The notes beneath the pieces were generated by a model that saw nothing but the letters and a program-made list of their open reading frames with translations, ran no database searches and was not told the DNA's origin. From JBEKHI01 sp050012355 (lineage in GTDB: Bacteria > Actinomycetota > Actinomycetes > Streptosporangiales > Streptosporangiaceae): a stretch of 28,912 nucleotides of DNA. A program made the translations under genes and the position numbers. The number at the start of each line of letters is the position of its first letter. The first letter of the stretch is position 1. Below are positions 15,677 to 23,217 of the stretch, in pieces. The stretch lies in NCBI GenBank assembly GCA_050012355.1, contig JBEKHI010000182.1:1-28912 (forward strand). Direction: 5' to 3'.

Positions 15677-16247
15677 ATTCCGCTGGCCGCAGGCCGTCCA
15701 GAGTGACGGCTACTAGCCGGCCGACCGCGGCCGGGCTAGGCATGGCGCTCGCCGCGGTGAGTGCGTGCAGGCAGTAGCTGGCCAGCTCGCCGGGTCCGGC
15801 GTCGTCGCGGATCTGCCCGGCCGCCGCGCCGTCGGCGATCAGGTCGGCGACGAGGTCGTGCAGGTGCTGTCGGGCGCGGATGACGTGCTCGCCCTGGTGC
15901 AGCAGGGTGGCCAGCTCGGCGTCATGGCCGGAATGCTGGTGCTGGATCAGGGCCCAGGCGCTCAGGACCGCATCCAGCTGCGCGTCGGGTCCGGCGGCGT
16001 CCCGGGCGGCGGCGAGCTCGGCCAGGTGGCGGGTGATTTCCCGCTCGTGCCAGGCAGCGAGGACGGCCTCGACGTCGGGGAAGTACTTGTACAGCGTGGC
16101 GCGCCCGATCCCGGCCTCCGCCGCGATTCTCGACATCGTCACCGACGCCAGCCCATGCTCGCGTACCAGTGCGGCGACGGTGTCCAGCGCCGCGTCGTGC
16201 ACCGCCTGGCGGTGCTCCTCGATCGTGTCAGTCCACAGCTTCGGCAC
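15675..16247 (-). CDS. TetR-family transcriptional regulator
   Basis: A 190-residue regulator. The N-terminal helix-turn-helix is TMSRIAAEAGIGRATLYKYFPDVEAVLAAW (about 37-66), the standard TetR DNA-binding signature, and the rest is the helical ligand-binding domain. GTG 16247 gives the usual start, PKLWTDTIEEHRQAVHDAALDT; an upstream ATG at 16337 would extend the protein through the divergent promoter. No strong Shine-Dalgarno is visible, so it may be translated from a very short leader. It stands between the P450 and the divergent ABC operon. Since both of those promoters carry the same dyad element, it is inferred to repress both and release them on binding a ligand that the P450 and transporter may handle. 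Confidence 0.92.
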   Translation of the reverse strand: MPKLWTDTIEEHRQAVHDAALDTVAALVREHGLASVTMSRIAAEAGIGRATLYKYFPDVEAVLAAWHEREITRHLAELAAARDAAGPDAQLDAVLSAWALIQHQHSGHDAELATLLHQGEHVIRARQHLHDLVADLIADGAAAGQIRDDAGPGELASYCLHALTAASAMPSPAAVGRLVAVTLDGLRPAE

Positions 16248-16248
16248 C

Positions 16249-16274
16249 TCGCGAGTGTACACTACGTCGCGAGT
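16249..16274. promoter_or_regulatory. Repeated TCGCGAGT sites and palindrome upstream of TetR
   Basis: TCGCGAGT occurs at 16249-16256 and 16267-16274, with the palindrome AGTGTACACT (16254-16263) between, immediately ahead of the TetR start. It may be a second operator acting on the TetR gene's own promoter. Confidence 0.45.
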
Positions 16275-16275
16275 A

Positions 16276-16316
16276 ATACAACCTGATTTGACTACGACAT
16301 ATTGTATAGATAAAAC
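16276..16316 (+). promoter_or_regulatory. ABC operon promoter with TetR-type operator (copy 2)
   Basis: TTGACT (16288-16293), a 17-nt spacer and TAAAAC (16311-16316) mirror the P450 promoter. The 32-bp element 16276-16307 is bounded by ATACA and TGTAT. Compared with copy 1, both arms changed together (G to T on one side, C to A on the other), keeping the dyad symmetry. Transcription should start near 16323. Confidence 0.8.
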
Positions 16317-16357
16317 TGCTCGAGTCAGGCACCGCACCGCGACGGAAGGACCATCTC

Positions 16358-16549
16358 ATGACCGACCCGCCCCGCTACCCCGGCCCCGGTAGCCCGGACA
16401 GCCTCGCAAGTACCGGCCGGGACGGCGGCCAGCCCGCTGGCCGGGCCCGATGGAAGACGGTCGCGATCCTTGTCGCCGTGGTCGCGCTGCTTGCCGTAAT
16501 GATCATCCTGCACGTGACCGGCGTCGTCGGATCGGGCACCAATGGCTAG
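16358..16549 (+). CDS. Small single-pass membrane protein
   Basis: A 63-residue protein with a proline/glycine-rich polar N-terminus (about 1-31), one transmembrane helix KTVAILVAVVALLAVMIILHVTG (about 33-55) and a short tail. The ATG at 16358 has GGAAGG 8 nt upstream. It is the first gene after the TetR-controlled promoter and lies 27 nt before the ABC ATPase, so it may be an accessory or modulatory subunit of that transporter. No family is recognised. Confidence 0.78.
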   Translation: MTDPPRYPGPGSPDSLASTGRDGGQPAGRARWKTVAILVAVVALLAVMIILHVTGVVGSGTNG

Positions 16550-16576
16550 CGGGCAGGCCCGGCCTGGAGGCCGGCG

Positions 16577-17503
16577 ATGATCGAGGCACGCGGCCTTACC
16601 AAGCGGTACGGCCCCGCGACGGCTGTCGACGACCTGTCGTTCACCGTGCCGTCTGGGCAGGTGACCGGGTTCCTCGGCCCCAACGGGGCAGGGAAATCCA
16701 CCACGATGCGGCTGATCCTGGGCCTGGACGCGCCAGACGCCGGGTCGGTCACCGTCACCGGCCGGTCGTATTCCGCGATCCGCCGGCCGCTGTTCACCGC
16801 GGGCGCGCTGCTGGAGGCCCGTTCGTTCCACCCCGGCCGCACCGCCCGTAACCACCTGCTGTGCCTGGCGGCCAGCAACGGCATAGGCGCGGCCCGGGTA
16901 GATCAGGTGCTGGAGCTAACCGGGCTGTCCGGCGCCGCCCGCCGCCGCGCCGGCGGCTACTCACTCGGGATGGCCCAGCGGCTGGGCATCGCCGCGGCGC
17001 TGCTCGGCGATCCGCCGGTGCTGATCCTCGACGAACCGGTCAACGGGCTGGACCCCGAGGGAGTGGCCTGGATCCGCGCCTTGCTGAAATCGCTGGCCGC
17101 CCAGGGCCGTACCGTGCTGCTGTCCAGCCACCTGATGAGCGAGATGGCCCTGACCGCCGACCGGCTCGTCATCATCGGCCGCGGCCGGCTCATCACCCAG
17201 GCCAGCATGCGCGACTTCCTGGCCGCGGGACCCGGCAGCCGCGTCCAGGTCCGTTCGCCGCAGGCCGGCGAGCTGGCCGGGCTGCTGACCGCCCGCGGCG
17301 CCGCCATCACCAGCCGGGACGGGGACACGCTCACCGCCACCGGGATCACCGCGGAGTCCGTCGGTGAAGCCGCCCGCGCCGCCGGGATCCCGCTAGCCGA
17401 ACTGTCCGCCCGCCAGCCCACCCTGGAGGAACGCTACATGGAACTCACCAAGGACTCCGCCGACTACCGGGCCGGCGGCACGCTGTCCCCGGCCCGGACA
17501 TGA
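16577..17503 (+). CDS. ABC-2 type transporter ATP-binding protein (DrrA/CcmA-like)
   Basis: A 308-residue ATPase with Walker A GPNGAGKST (about 34-42), signature YSLGMAQR (128-135), Walker B LILDEPVNGLDP (149-160) and the switch histidine in SSHLMSEM (His185). The SLGMAQR signature and NGLDPEGV motif are typical of ATPases serving ABC-2 exporters of drugs, lipids or antibiotics. The C-terminal ~100 residues form the extra domain seen in this group. ATG 16577 has GGAGG 6 nt upstream. Its stop overlaps the permease ATG (ATGA). Confidence 0.93.
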   Translation: MIEARGLTKRYGPATAVDDLSFTVPSGQVTGFLGPNGAGKSTTMRLILGLDAPDAGSVTVTGRSYSAIRRPLFTAGALLEARSFHPGRTARNHLLCLAASNGIGAARVDQVLELTGLSGAARRRAGGYSLGMAQRLGIAAALLGDPPVLILDEPVNGLDPEGVAWIRALLKSLAAQGRTVLLSSHLMSEMALTADRLVIIGRGRLITQASMRDFLAAGPGSRVQVRSPQAGELAGLLTARGAAITSRDGDTLTATGITAESVGEAARAAGIPLAELSARQPTLEERYMELTKDSADYRAGGTLSPART

Positions 17504-18321
17504 GACCGGCCATGCAGACCACCGCACCCGCCCCGCAGCCGGTCAGGCTCCCGTCCCTGTTCGCCGGACTGCTGCGCTCCGAGGCCCGCAAAATGCACAC
17601 CGTCCGGTCCACGTACTGGGCGCTGCTGGCCGCCGTCGGGTTCAACATCGCCACCGCGATCCTGCTCGGCGCGCTGTTGCCTGCCCACCTCAGCGCCCAC
17701 GACAAGGTCGCCATCGACTCCACCCGGCTCAGCCTCGGCGGCCTGCACCTGTCCCAGATCGCCATCGGCCTGCTCGGCGTTCTGACGATCACCAGCGAGT
17801 ATGGCACCGGTATGATCCGGGCCACCTTCACCGCCGTCCCCCAGCGCCGCCTCCTGCTCACAGCCAAGGCCCTCGTGCTCGGCGTCGTCACCCTGGCCAC
17901 CGGGCTCGCCGCGTGTTTCGCCGCCTACTTGCTCTTCCAGGCAGTCCTGCCCGCCGCCGACCCGATGCGGACCACGCTGGCCACCCCCGGGGTGCTGCGC
18001 GCCGTCACCTGCGCAGGCCTCTACCTCGCTGTCCTGGCCCTGCTCGGCTTCGCCCTCGGAACCATCATCCGCTCTAGCGCCGGCACCGTCGCCGTTTTGC
18101 TCGGTGCCCTGTTCGTGCCCACCCTGCTCGCCGCGCTGCTCCCGCAATCCTGGCAGGACACCATCGCCCCCTGGCTGCCGATGAACGCCGCCGAAGCCGC
18201 CTACGCCGTCCAGCACCAGGCACACACCCTCCAGCCCTGGGCCGGACTCGGCCTGTTCTGCCTGTACGCCGCCGCTGCCCTCACCGCCGGGTTCATCCTG
18301 GCCGGGCAGCGCGACGCCTGA
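17500..18321 (+). CDS. ABC-2 family transporter permease
   Basis: A 273-residue membrane protein. The N-terminus LLRSEARKMHTVRSTYWALL is the characteristic cytoplasmic entry of ABC-2 permeases. About six hydrophobic segments follow: residues about 43-65, 80-100 (with the conserved ITSEYGTGMIRATFTAVP loop), 125-150, 165-190, 195-215 and 245-268. It partners the ATPase upstream, with which it overlaps by 4 nt, to form an exporter. Given the TetR/P450 context, efflux of the P450 substrate or product is a reasonable guess. Confidence 0.9.
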   Translation: MRPAMQTTAPAPQPVRLPSLFAGLLRSEARKMHTVRSTYWALLAAVGFNIATAILLGALLPAHLSAHDKVAIDSTRLSLGGLHLSQIAIGLLGVLTITSEYGTGMIRATFTAVPQRRLLLTAKALVLGVVTLATGLAACFAAYLLFQAVLPAADPMRTTLATPGVLRAVTCAGLYLAVLALLGFALGTIIRSSAGTVAVLLGALFVPTLLAALLPQSWQDTIAPWLPMNAAEAAYAVQHQAHTLQPWAGLGLFCLYAAAALTAGFILAGQRDA

Positions 18322-18339
18322 CCGCACCAGGAGGAAACC

Positions 18340-18750
18340 ATGACAGGTACCCACCCCGCCCCAGGCAGCGGCGATCCCCAGAACGCGGCCAGCACCACCG
18401 TGACCGCCGAGGCCGTCGTCCAGACCCCCAACGCGTCCCGCTACATCGCCCGGCTATGCCGGCACGCCACCCAGATGAGCAGCCACGCCACCCAGATCAG
18501 CCAGCACCTGCGCCACCGCGACACCGGATCCCCGCTGATACAGCACGCCGAATGGACCGCCACCACCGGAACCGTGACCCTGAACTGGGGTCAGTGGACC
18601 CTGCAAGCCGGTCCCGGCACACTCACCATCCGCGCCGAATCCGACAGCACCGCCAGTCTGCGCCGCATCCAGGACCTGCTCACCGCCCGCCTGGAAAAGC
18701 TCGGCAAGCGCGAACACCTCACCCTCAGCTGGCAACCGGCTAACCCGTGA
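18340..18750 (+). CDS. DUF2218 domain protein
   Basis: A 136-residue protein. After a polar 30-residue N-terminus the segment PNASRYIARLCRHATQM, then GTVTLNWGQWTLQAGPGTLTIRAES, SLRRIQDLLTARLEKLGKREHLTLSW matches the DUF2218 pattern (PF09981) as I know it. The family is of unknown function and, from memory, often lies near metal or siderophore transport genes in actinobacteria. The ATG at 18340 has AGGAGG 5 nt upstream and follows the permease by 18 nt, so it closes the TetR-controlled operon. Confidence 0.82.
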   Translation: MTGTHPAPGSGDPQNAASTTVTAEAVVQTPNASRYIARLCRHATQMSSHATQISQHLRHRDTGSPLIQHAEWTATTGTVTLNWGQWTLQAGPGTLTIRAESDSTASLRRIQDLLTARLEKLGKREHLTLSWQPANP

Positions 18751-18801
18751 GGGTGCGCGCGTTAACATTGGTCCCATGCACCGGCTCTTCCCGATCACCC
18801 C

Positions 18802-18827
18802 GCCGCCGCGCTCCTAAGCGAGGCGGC
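18802..18827 (+). terminator. Hairpin after the ABC/DUF2218 operon
   Basis: GCCGCC (18802-18807) pairs with GGCGGC (18822-18827), then after one mismatch CGCT (18809-18812) pairs with AGCG (18817-18820) around CCTA. It lies 51 nt past the DUF2218 stop. No T-tract. Confidence 0.5.
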
Positions 18828-18947
18828 TGTTCACGCACGGACCGGGCTGGATTAGCCGGTGCGTTGATTCTGTGTTCTGTTTCGGTGTTCGGTGCGCCTC
18901 GCTTCCGCGACCTTGCCTTTTCTCCTCTTGTCGCTGGAGCGATTTTC

Positions 18948-19835
18948 ATGTTCATGCGTTCGCGCGCCCGTGGGGGCGTGGGTTTTCTTGTCATGTCCGG
19001 ACTGCTGTGGGGGACCGGTGGTCTCACCGGCACCGTGCTGGAACGGGTCGCGGGCCTGCCCGCGGTCTCGGTGGCGGCGTACCGGCTGCTGGTGGGCGGC
19101 TCGCTGCTCGCCGGGTACCTGCTGGCCCGCGGGCGGTTGCCCGCTGGGCGCCGGGCCTGGACCCGGGTCATCGTTATCGGCCTGCTGGCCGGGGAGTTCC
19201 AGTGCTGTTACTTCCTCGCCGTTTCGCTGACCTCGGTCAGCCTGGCCACGCTGGTCACGATCGGTGCCAGCCCGGTCATCGTCGGCGCGGTCGAGGCCGC
19301 TCGTGGCCGGGGCGGCGGCCGCCGTACGACGGTGATCACCGGGCTGGCGCTGGCCGGGCTCGTGCTGCTCGTCGGGGTACCGGGCGACGGGTTCGGCGCG
19401 ACGGCGATGCTGTCCAGCGGCGCGCTGGCGCTGCTCGCGGCCGGCGGTTTCTCGGCGGTCACCCTCATCTCGGCCCGTCCGGTGCCAGGTCTCGACGACC
19501 TGACGGTAACCGGGTTCGGCTTCACCGTCGGGGGCGTTCTCCTGATGGCGCTGGCCGCCGCGGTCGGGCGGGTCGGGTTCGCGATCGATCCGGCGACCGT
19601 GGGACTCGTGCTCGCTCTCGGGATCGGGCCGACTGCGGTCGCGTACACGGCGTACTTCCGCGGGCTGCGCGGTGCGCCCGCCCGTACCGCGGCGCTGGTG
19701 TCGCTGCTCGAACCGCTGACCGGCACGGTGCTCGCCGTGCTGCTGCTAGGCAACCGTCTCGGCCCGGCCGGAATCGCCGGTGCCGGGCTGCTAGCTGTAG
19801 CGGTGCTGCTAGCCGCCCGCCGCGGCTCTCAGTAG
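18948..19835 (+). CDS. EamA/DMT-family transporter
   Basis: A 295-residue integral membrane protein with ten predicted helices in two repeated halves. The opening GFLVMSGLLWGTGGLTGTVLERVAG and the later GIGPTAVAYTAYFRGLRGAPARTAALVSLLEPLTGTVLAVLLLGN are hallmark EamA (drug/metabolite transporter) motifs. It probably exports a small metabolite. ATG 18948 is preferred: GGAG sits 8 nt upstream and it gives the family length. The same frame is open from 18747, but that extra N-terminus is arginine/cysteine-rich and would run through the preceding operon's terminator hairpin. Confidence 0.88.
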   Translation: MFMRSRARGGVGFLVMSGLLWGTGGLTGTVLERVAGLPAVSVAAYRLLVGGSLLAGYLLARGRLPAGRRAWTRVIVIGLLAGEFQCCYFLAVSLTSVSLATLVTIGASPVIVGAVEAARGRGGGRRTTVITGLALAGLVLLVGVPGDGFGATAMLSSGALALLAAGGFSAVTLISARPVPGLDDLTVTGFGFTVGGVLLMALAAAVGRVGFAIDPATVGLVLALGIGPTAVAYTAYFRGLRGAPARTAALVSLLEPLTGTVLAVLLLGNRLGPAGIAGAGLLAVAVLLAARRGSQ

Positions 19836-19854
19836 GGCTGCTCTCTCCGGAGGG

Positions 19855-19946
19855 TGACTACCGAGCGCAGACGAAACTGCTGGCCTGCGTCGTGCCCTCG
19901 GCCTAGCGGCTGGACGTGGGCCCTGGTTGATACGCTTCGGTAGTCA
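19855..19946. promoter_or_regulatory. Paired inverted half-sites flanking the PaaX promoter
   Basis: TGACTACCGA (19855-19864) and TCGGTAGTCA (19937-19946) are perfect 10-bp inverted repeats separated by 72 nt. The right copy ends in the A of the PaaX ATG and follows TACGCT (19931-19936), a possible -10 for a leaderless or nearly leaderless transcript. A looping or two-site autoregulatory operator is inferred. Confidence 0.5.
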
Positions 19947-20800
19947 TGTCGCCCAGAAAACCCCCGGCGGCCACCGCTACGCCGGAGCTCTCCCGTCGGC
20001 ATGCGGCAGGTGCCCCCAGCGCGCGTGGCTTGCTGTTCACGCTGCTCGGTGAGTTCGTGCTGCCCGCGGACGGTACGGCATGGACATCGGCGGTCCTGGC
20101 CACCTTCGCCCGCCTGGGTATCGAAGAGAAGGCGGCCCGGCAGGCGCTGATGCGCACCGCTGCGGCAGGCTGGCTCGATGCGGAGAAGATCGGCCGCCGC
20201 ACGCGATGGCGGTTGACCGCCAGCGCGCGGCAACTGCTGACCGAAGGCGCCGAGCGCATCTACTCGTTCACCGGCCCGGTGGAGGAGTGGGACGGTCGCT
20301 GGCTGCTGGTCTCGGTCCGGATACCGGAAAGCGACCGGCGCGCCCGGCACGTTGTCCGGACCCGGCTGAGCTGGGCGGGGTTCGGGTCGCTCGGCGCGGG
20401 CCTGTGGATCAGCCCGCACCCGGAGCATGAGGCGGAGGCGACGCAGGCACTGCACGAGGCCGGCGTCGCGGACGATGCCCACGTGTTCGTGGCGACCCGG
20501 CACGGCCTGGCCGATGTCCGTGTCATGGTGGAGTCAGCCTGGGACCTCCCCGCGATCGAGGAAGACTACGAGCAGTTCATCGCGGAGTTCCGTCCCCGTG
20601 TTCCGGAGGACGTCCTGACCCGCCAGATCGAGCTGGTACACGCCTGGCGCCGGTTCCCCTCCATCGATCCCGCGCTGCCGCGCGAATTGCTGCCGCGCCG
20701 CTGGAGCGGCCTCACCGCCGCCCGCCTGTTCGCCGAACGCCACGAGCAGTGGTCTCCCGACGCCAGCCGCGAGTGGAAGCGGCTGAACACCCTCGTCTAA
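19946..20800 (+). CDS. PaaX-family transcriptional regulator
   Basis: A 284-residue regulator. The N-terminal winged helix is in ARGLLFTLLGEFVLP..TSAVLATFARLGIEEKAARQALMRTAAAGWL (about 26-78), followed by GRRTRWRLT and the PaaX middle domain (WDGRWLLVSVRIPE, then LSWAGFGSLGAGLWISP). The C-terminal region with DLPAIEEDYEQFIAEF is also characteristic. The founder PaaX represses phenylacetate catabolism through phenylacetyl-CoA; many actinobacterial members control other acyl-CoA or aromatic pathways. No such pathway is in this window, so the target is unknown. ATG 19946 directly abuts an inverted half-site and has no Shine-Dalgarno. Confidence 0.9.
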   Translation: MSPRKPPAATATPELSRRHAAGAPSARGLLFTLLGEFVLPADGTAWTSAVLATFARLGIEEKAARQALMRTAAAGWLDAEKIGRRTRWRLTASARQLLTEGAERIYSFTGPVEEWDGRWLLVSVRIPESDRRARHVVRTRLSWAGFGSLGAGLWISPHPEHEAEATQALHEAGVADDAHVFVATRHGLADVRVMVESAWDLPAIEEDYEQFIAEFRPRVPEDVLTRQIELVHAWRRFPSIDPALPRELLPRRWSGLTAARLFAERHEQWSPDASREWKRLNTLV

Positions 20801-20801
20801 C

Positions 20802-20817
20802 CCGCCCCGCTGGGCGG
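20802..20817. terminator. Hairpin between convergent PaaX and beta-helix genes
   Basis: CCGCCC (20802-20807) and GGGCGG (20812-20817) form a 6-bp GC stem around CGCT, 1 nt after the PaaX stop and 27 nt downstream of the beta-helix gene's end. It may serve both. Confidence 0.45.
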
Positions 20818-20844
20818 CCCCCACAGGTACAGACGCCGGGAGTC

Positions 20845-22329
20845 TCAGCCCAGCTCAATGATCAGGTAATTGAACGACGACGAATCCGACGAGTTAGTCG
20901 ACTTCACCGTGAAGCTCGCCCCTGCCGATATGCCGTCCAGGTGAAGGGCGCCTACCTTCGTGCCACCGCTCGTGTCGGTCAGGAAAATGAGGCTGGACGA
21001 CGTCACCGACGTATTAGTGACAGTGACCGTCCCGCCGGACAGGGACGCAGTCCCGACCTTCGCGTTACTGCCCTCCGCGATCCTTATCCCGTCCCCGGCG
21101 GAGGCGACATCCAGGTAGCTAGTCAGGGTCAGCTGGCTCATCTTCTGTGTCGCCAGTCCCGACACGTCATACTGATACGGCTCCGTCAGCACATACCCGT
21201 AACCACCCTCATAGTAAATGCCTTGATTCGCGACATTCACCCCATTGCCGTTCAGGGCAACACCGGTCTGGACTCCGTTCACGCTGATCCCGTACGGCAT
21301 CACCCCCGCACCCCCCGGCCGGTTGAATATGTTATTCGCGGTAATGCTGGAATAGGTCAGGTCATTCGTCTGAATACCACACGCAGCCGGACTCGCCGAG
21401 GCACCGACCGCATTGCATGAGTCGACCGTGCACCCGACGACGGACACGGCATAGATAGGCCCGTTCGACGGGTCGAAGCACCATCCGTTCTGCGCGCAGT
21501 CCTGCGCCTCACAGTTACTCCAAGTGATACCTGCTGAGAAATATGTCTCGACAGCGGTCACGTACCAGCCGTGTCCAGCGCTGAAAACACCGTCGTTGTA
21601 GCCCGCGTAATAGGCCTTGCACAGGCTGTATCGGTTATTCGACCCCGACGCGTACCAGCCATGGCTCGCGGATGCCCCACTCGTGCACGCGACGAACCGG
21701 CCGTCAGTCGCCCCGTTCTGCACGTTGAACCCGTACCGCCCAGAATTGAATACCGCCGTGAACCCGGTATACGTCTCTATGACGTCATCTAGGTAGATGC
21801 CGTCAAGGCCGGGATTATTGACGACCACGTTCCAGATGCGGTGATTCCCCGGTGCCGACGACGGCAGCCCGGTATTCACCAGGCTGACACCCGTCACCCC
21901 GCTAATGGAATTGCAGTCGATCACCACATCCCGGATCGCCACCTCCCGCGTCGACGACGCCGACGCCAGCGACACGACCGCACCCGACGTCCCCGCAACC
22001 ACGCTCAGGACCGCCCCGTTGCCCTCCAGTGTCTGATTCGACCCCAGCGTGAGGTTGCTGATGTACCAGGTACCGGACGGCGATAGCGACGCTAGGCCAT
22101 CCGCGAGCGCCGCCGTGATGTTCGCCGTATCCGTGGCACCCGACGTGTCACCGGACGGCTGCAGCATGCCATGCGTCGCCGCGGCTGCCGACGGCGGTTC
22201 GGTGACCTCCGTCAGGCCCAGAAGGGTCGCCGCGACGCCGCCGCCGATGCCGACGCGGCGCAGGAACTTCCTGCGCGTCCCGGTTGCGTGGCTCTGGTCC
22301 GGCTGGCTTGCGTTCTGGTCGTTGTGCAC
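20845..22329 (-). CDS. Tat-exported right-handed beta-helix protein with phage-tail-like C-terminus
   Basis: A 494-residue protein. The N-terminus carries TRRKFLRRVGIGGGVAATLLG, a twin-arginine signal, then an alanine-rich cleavage zone. The body consists of short repeating beta segments with asparagine/glycine turns (DVVIDCNSISGV, NHRIWNVVVNNPGLDGIYLDDV, HGWYASGSNNRYSL), the look of a parallel beta-helix as in pectate lyases and tail spikes. The last ~75 residues (AKVGTASLSGGTVTVTNTSV, then IFLTDTSGG and FTVKSTNSSDSSSFNYLIIE) resemble C-terminal domains of phage tail or host-recognition proteins. GTG 22329 is chosen since GGAGG lies 5 nt before it; ATG 22341 has no such site. Lower GC than its neighbours suggests transfer. 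Catalysis unproven. Confidence 0.82.
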   Translation of the reverse strand: MHNDQNASQPDQSHATGTRRKFLRRVGIGGGVAATLLGLTEVTEPPSAAAATHGMLQPSGDTSGATDTANITAALADGLASLSPSGTWYISNLTLGSNQTLEGNGAVLSVVAGTSGAVVSLASASSTREVAIRDVVIDCNSISGVTGVSLVNTGLPSSAPGNHRIWNVVVNNPGLDGIYLDDVIETYTGFTAVFNSGRYGFNVQNGATDGRFVACTSGASASHGWYASGSNNRYSLCKAYYAGYNDGVFSAGHGWYVTAVETYFSAGITWSNCEAQDCAQNGWCFDPSNGPIYAVSVVGCTVDSCNAVGASASPAACGIQTNDLTYSSITANNIFNRPGGAGVMPYGISVNGVQTGVALNGNGVNVANQGIYYEGGYGYVLTEPYQYDVSGLATQKMSQLTLTSYLDVASAGDGIRIAEGSNAKVGTASLSGGTVTVTNTSVTSSSLIFLTDTSGGTKVGALHLDGISAGASFTVKSTNSSDSSSFNYLIIELG

Positions 22330-22391
22330 GGGAACCTCCATTGTCGTGCCCGCGCATCAGAGGAGGCACCGGCAAGCTTTGTGACGTTCGT

Positions 22392-22427
22392 GCCTGGCCC
22401 GGACGGTCGCTGCTGCCCAGGCCAGGC
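22392..22427 (-). terminator. Hairpin downstream of the lectin-like protein gene
   Basis: GCCTGGCC (22392-22399) and GGCCAGGC (22420-22427) are perfect 8-bp arms with a 20-nt loop, 14 nt beyond the stop of the minus-strand gene ending at 22441 and upstream of the beta-helix gene. It separates the two transcripts. Confidence 0.55.
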
Positions 22428-22440
22428 GGATTTCGGGCAG

Positions 22441-23049
22441 CTAGGGCAGGACGCCGTATTCGGTGGACCAGTACTGGCCGGTGTCGATGACACCGTCTCC
22501 GCCGGTGAGCTCCGTGGTGGTCAGGTAACCGGAGGTCGTATTGCTGGTCAGGACATAGGGGTAGGTGAAGTTGGTGTCGCTGCCGTTGATGAGGGGGACG
22601 TTGCGCTCGTACTGGTCGGCGACATCGTTGATCCACAGTGTGTCGGCGTTCTCGCCGCAGGGCTGGAGGGAGAGGACTAGCCCGTTGCTGGCCGTGCTCG
22701 GGGTGCCGAGGCACAACCCGGATTCCTGGCCGTCAGGGGTGTACTCGAATTCGTAGGCCTCGTCGTTGCTGTAGTGCTGGTTGACTGCTTCGGAGACTAG
22801 CCCGGCTTCGTACAGGTCGATGACGGGCGCCTCGAAGTCGATGTACCAGTCTTCGGCGGGGTTGCTGTCGCTGGCGGTCTGCAGGTCGATGAATTCCCCG
22901 TTAAATGGGCTGCTGCCATCGGCGGCGGCGACCACGTAACTGCTGCCGTAGTCGAGGTTGTAGAGGGAGACGCAGCCGCTGCCGCATGCTGCGGTGGCGG
23001 CGCTCGCCGCGGGCGCGGCGGCTGCGGCCCATCCGGTGTTGCGCGACAC
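22441..23049 (-). CDS. Putative extracellular beta-rich (ricin/lectin-like) protein
   Basis: About 202 residues from a GTG at 23049. The sequence is acidic, rich in N, S, T and aromatic residues, and contains four cysteines (ACGSGC near 22-26, LCLGTPS, LQPCGEN) that could form disulphides. The segments ESGLCLGTPSTASNGLVLSLQPCG..LWI resemble the Q/C-x-W pattern of beta-trefoil lectins in a weak form. Nothing suggests catalysis. The N-terminus (MSRNTGWAAAAAPAASAATAA) is alanine-rich but lacks a convincing hydrophobic signal core, so the true start may lie elsewhere or a frameshift may have damaged it. It lies upstream of the Tat-exported protein on the same strand, apart by a hairpin. Confidence 0.6.
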   Translation of the reverse strand: MSRNTGWAAAAAPAASAATAACGSGCVSLYNLDYGSSYVVAAADGSSPFNGEFIDLQTASDSNPAEDWYIDFEAPVIDLYEAGLVSEAVNQHYSNDEAYEFEYTPDGQESGLCLGTPSTASNGLVLSLQPCGENADTLWINDVADQYERNVPLINGSDTNFTYPYVLTSNTTSGYLTTTELTGGDGVIDTGQYWSTEYGVLP

Positions 23050-23217
23050 TGAAAATCCCCATCTTGGCGGCGTTCATGATCCCCATGGAAAATCAGGCAT
23101 TTCGGGCACTGCCGTGGGGGTGGTGTCGGCTACATCGGCACGGTGCCGGTCTGACGGCATGTTCAGAGCCGTGATCCCTGTATCAGGGCAGGCGAGAGCC
23201 GGGAACGGCGCTTGGGT

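Noticed and set aside
17464..18354. Minus-strand frame of 296 codons opposite the ABC permease
   Set aside because: Composition is G/E/Q-repetitive, as expected from reading a GC-rich permease gene backwards; the sense frame has clear membrane helices.
18747..18947. N-terminal extension of the EamA transporter
   Set aside because: It would start inside the DUF2218 stop, run through a hairpin and encode R/C-rich sequence; ATG 18948 has a proper ribosome-binding site.
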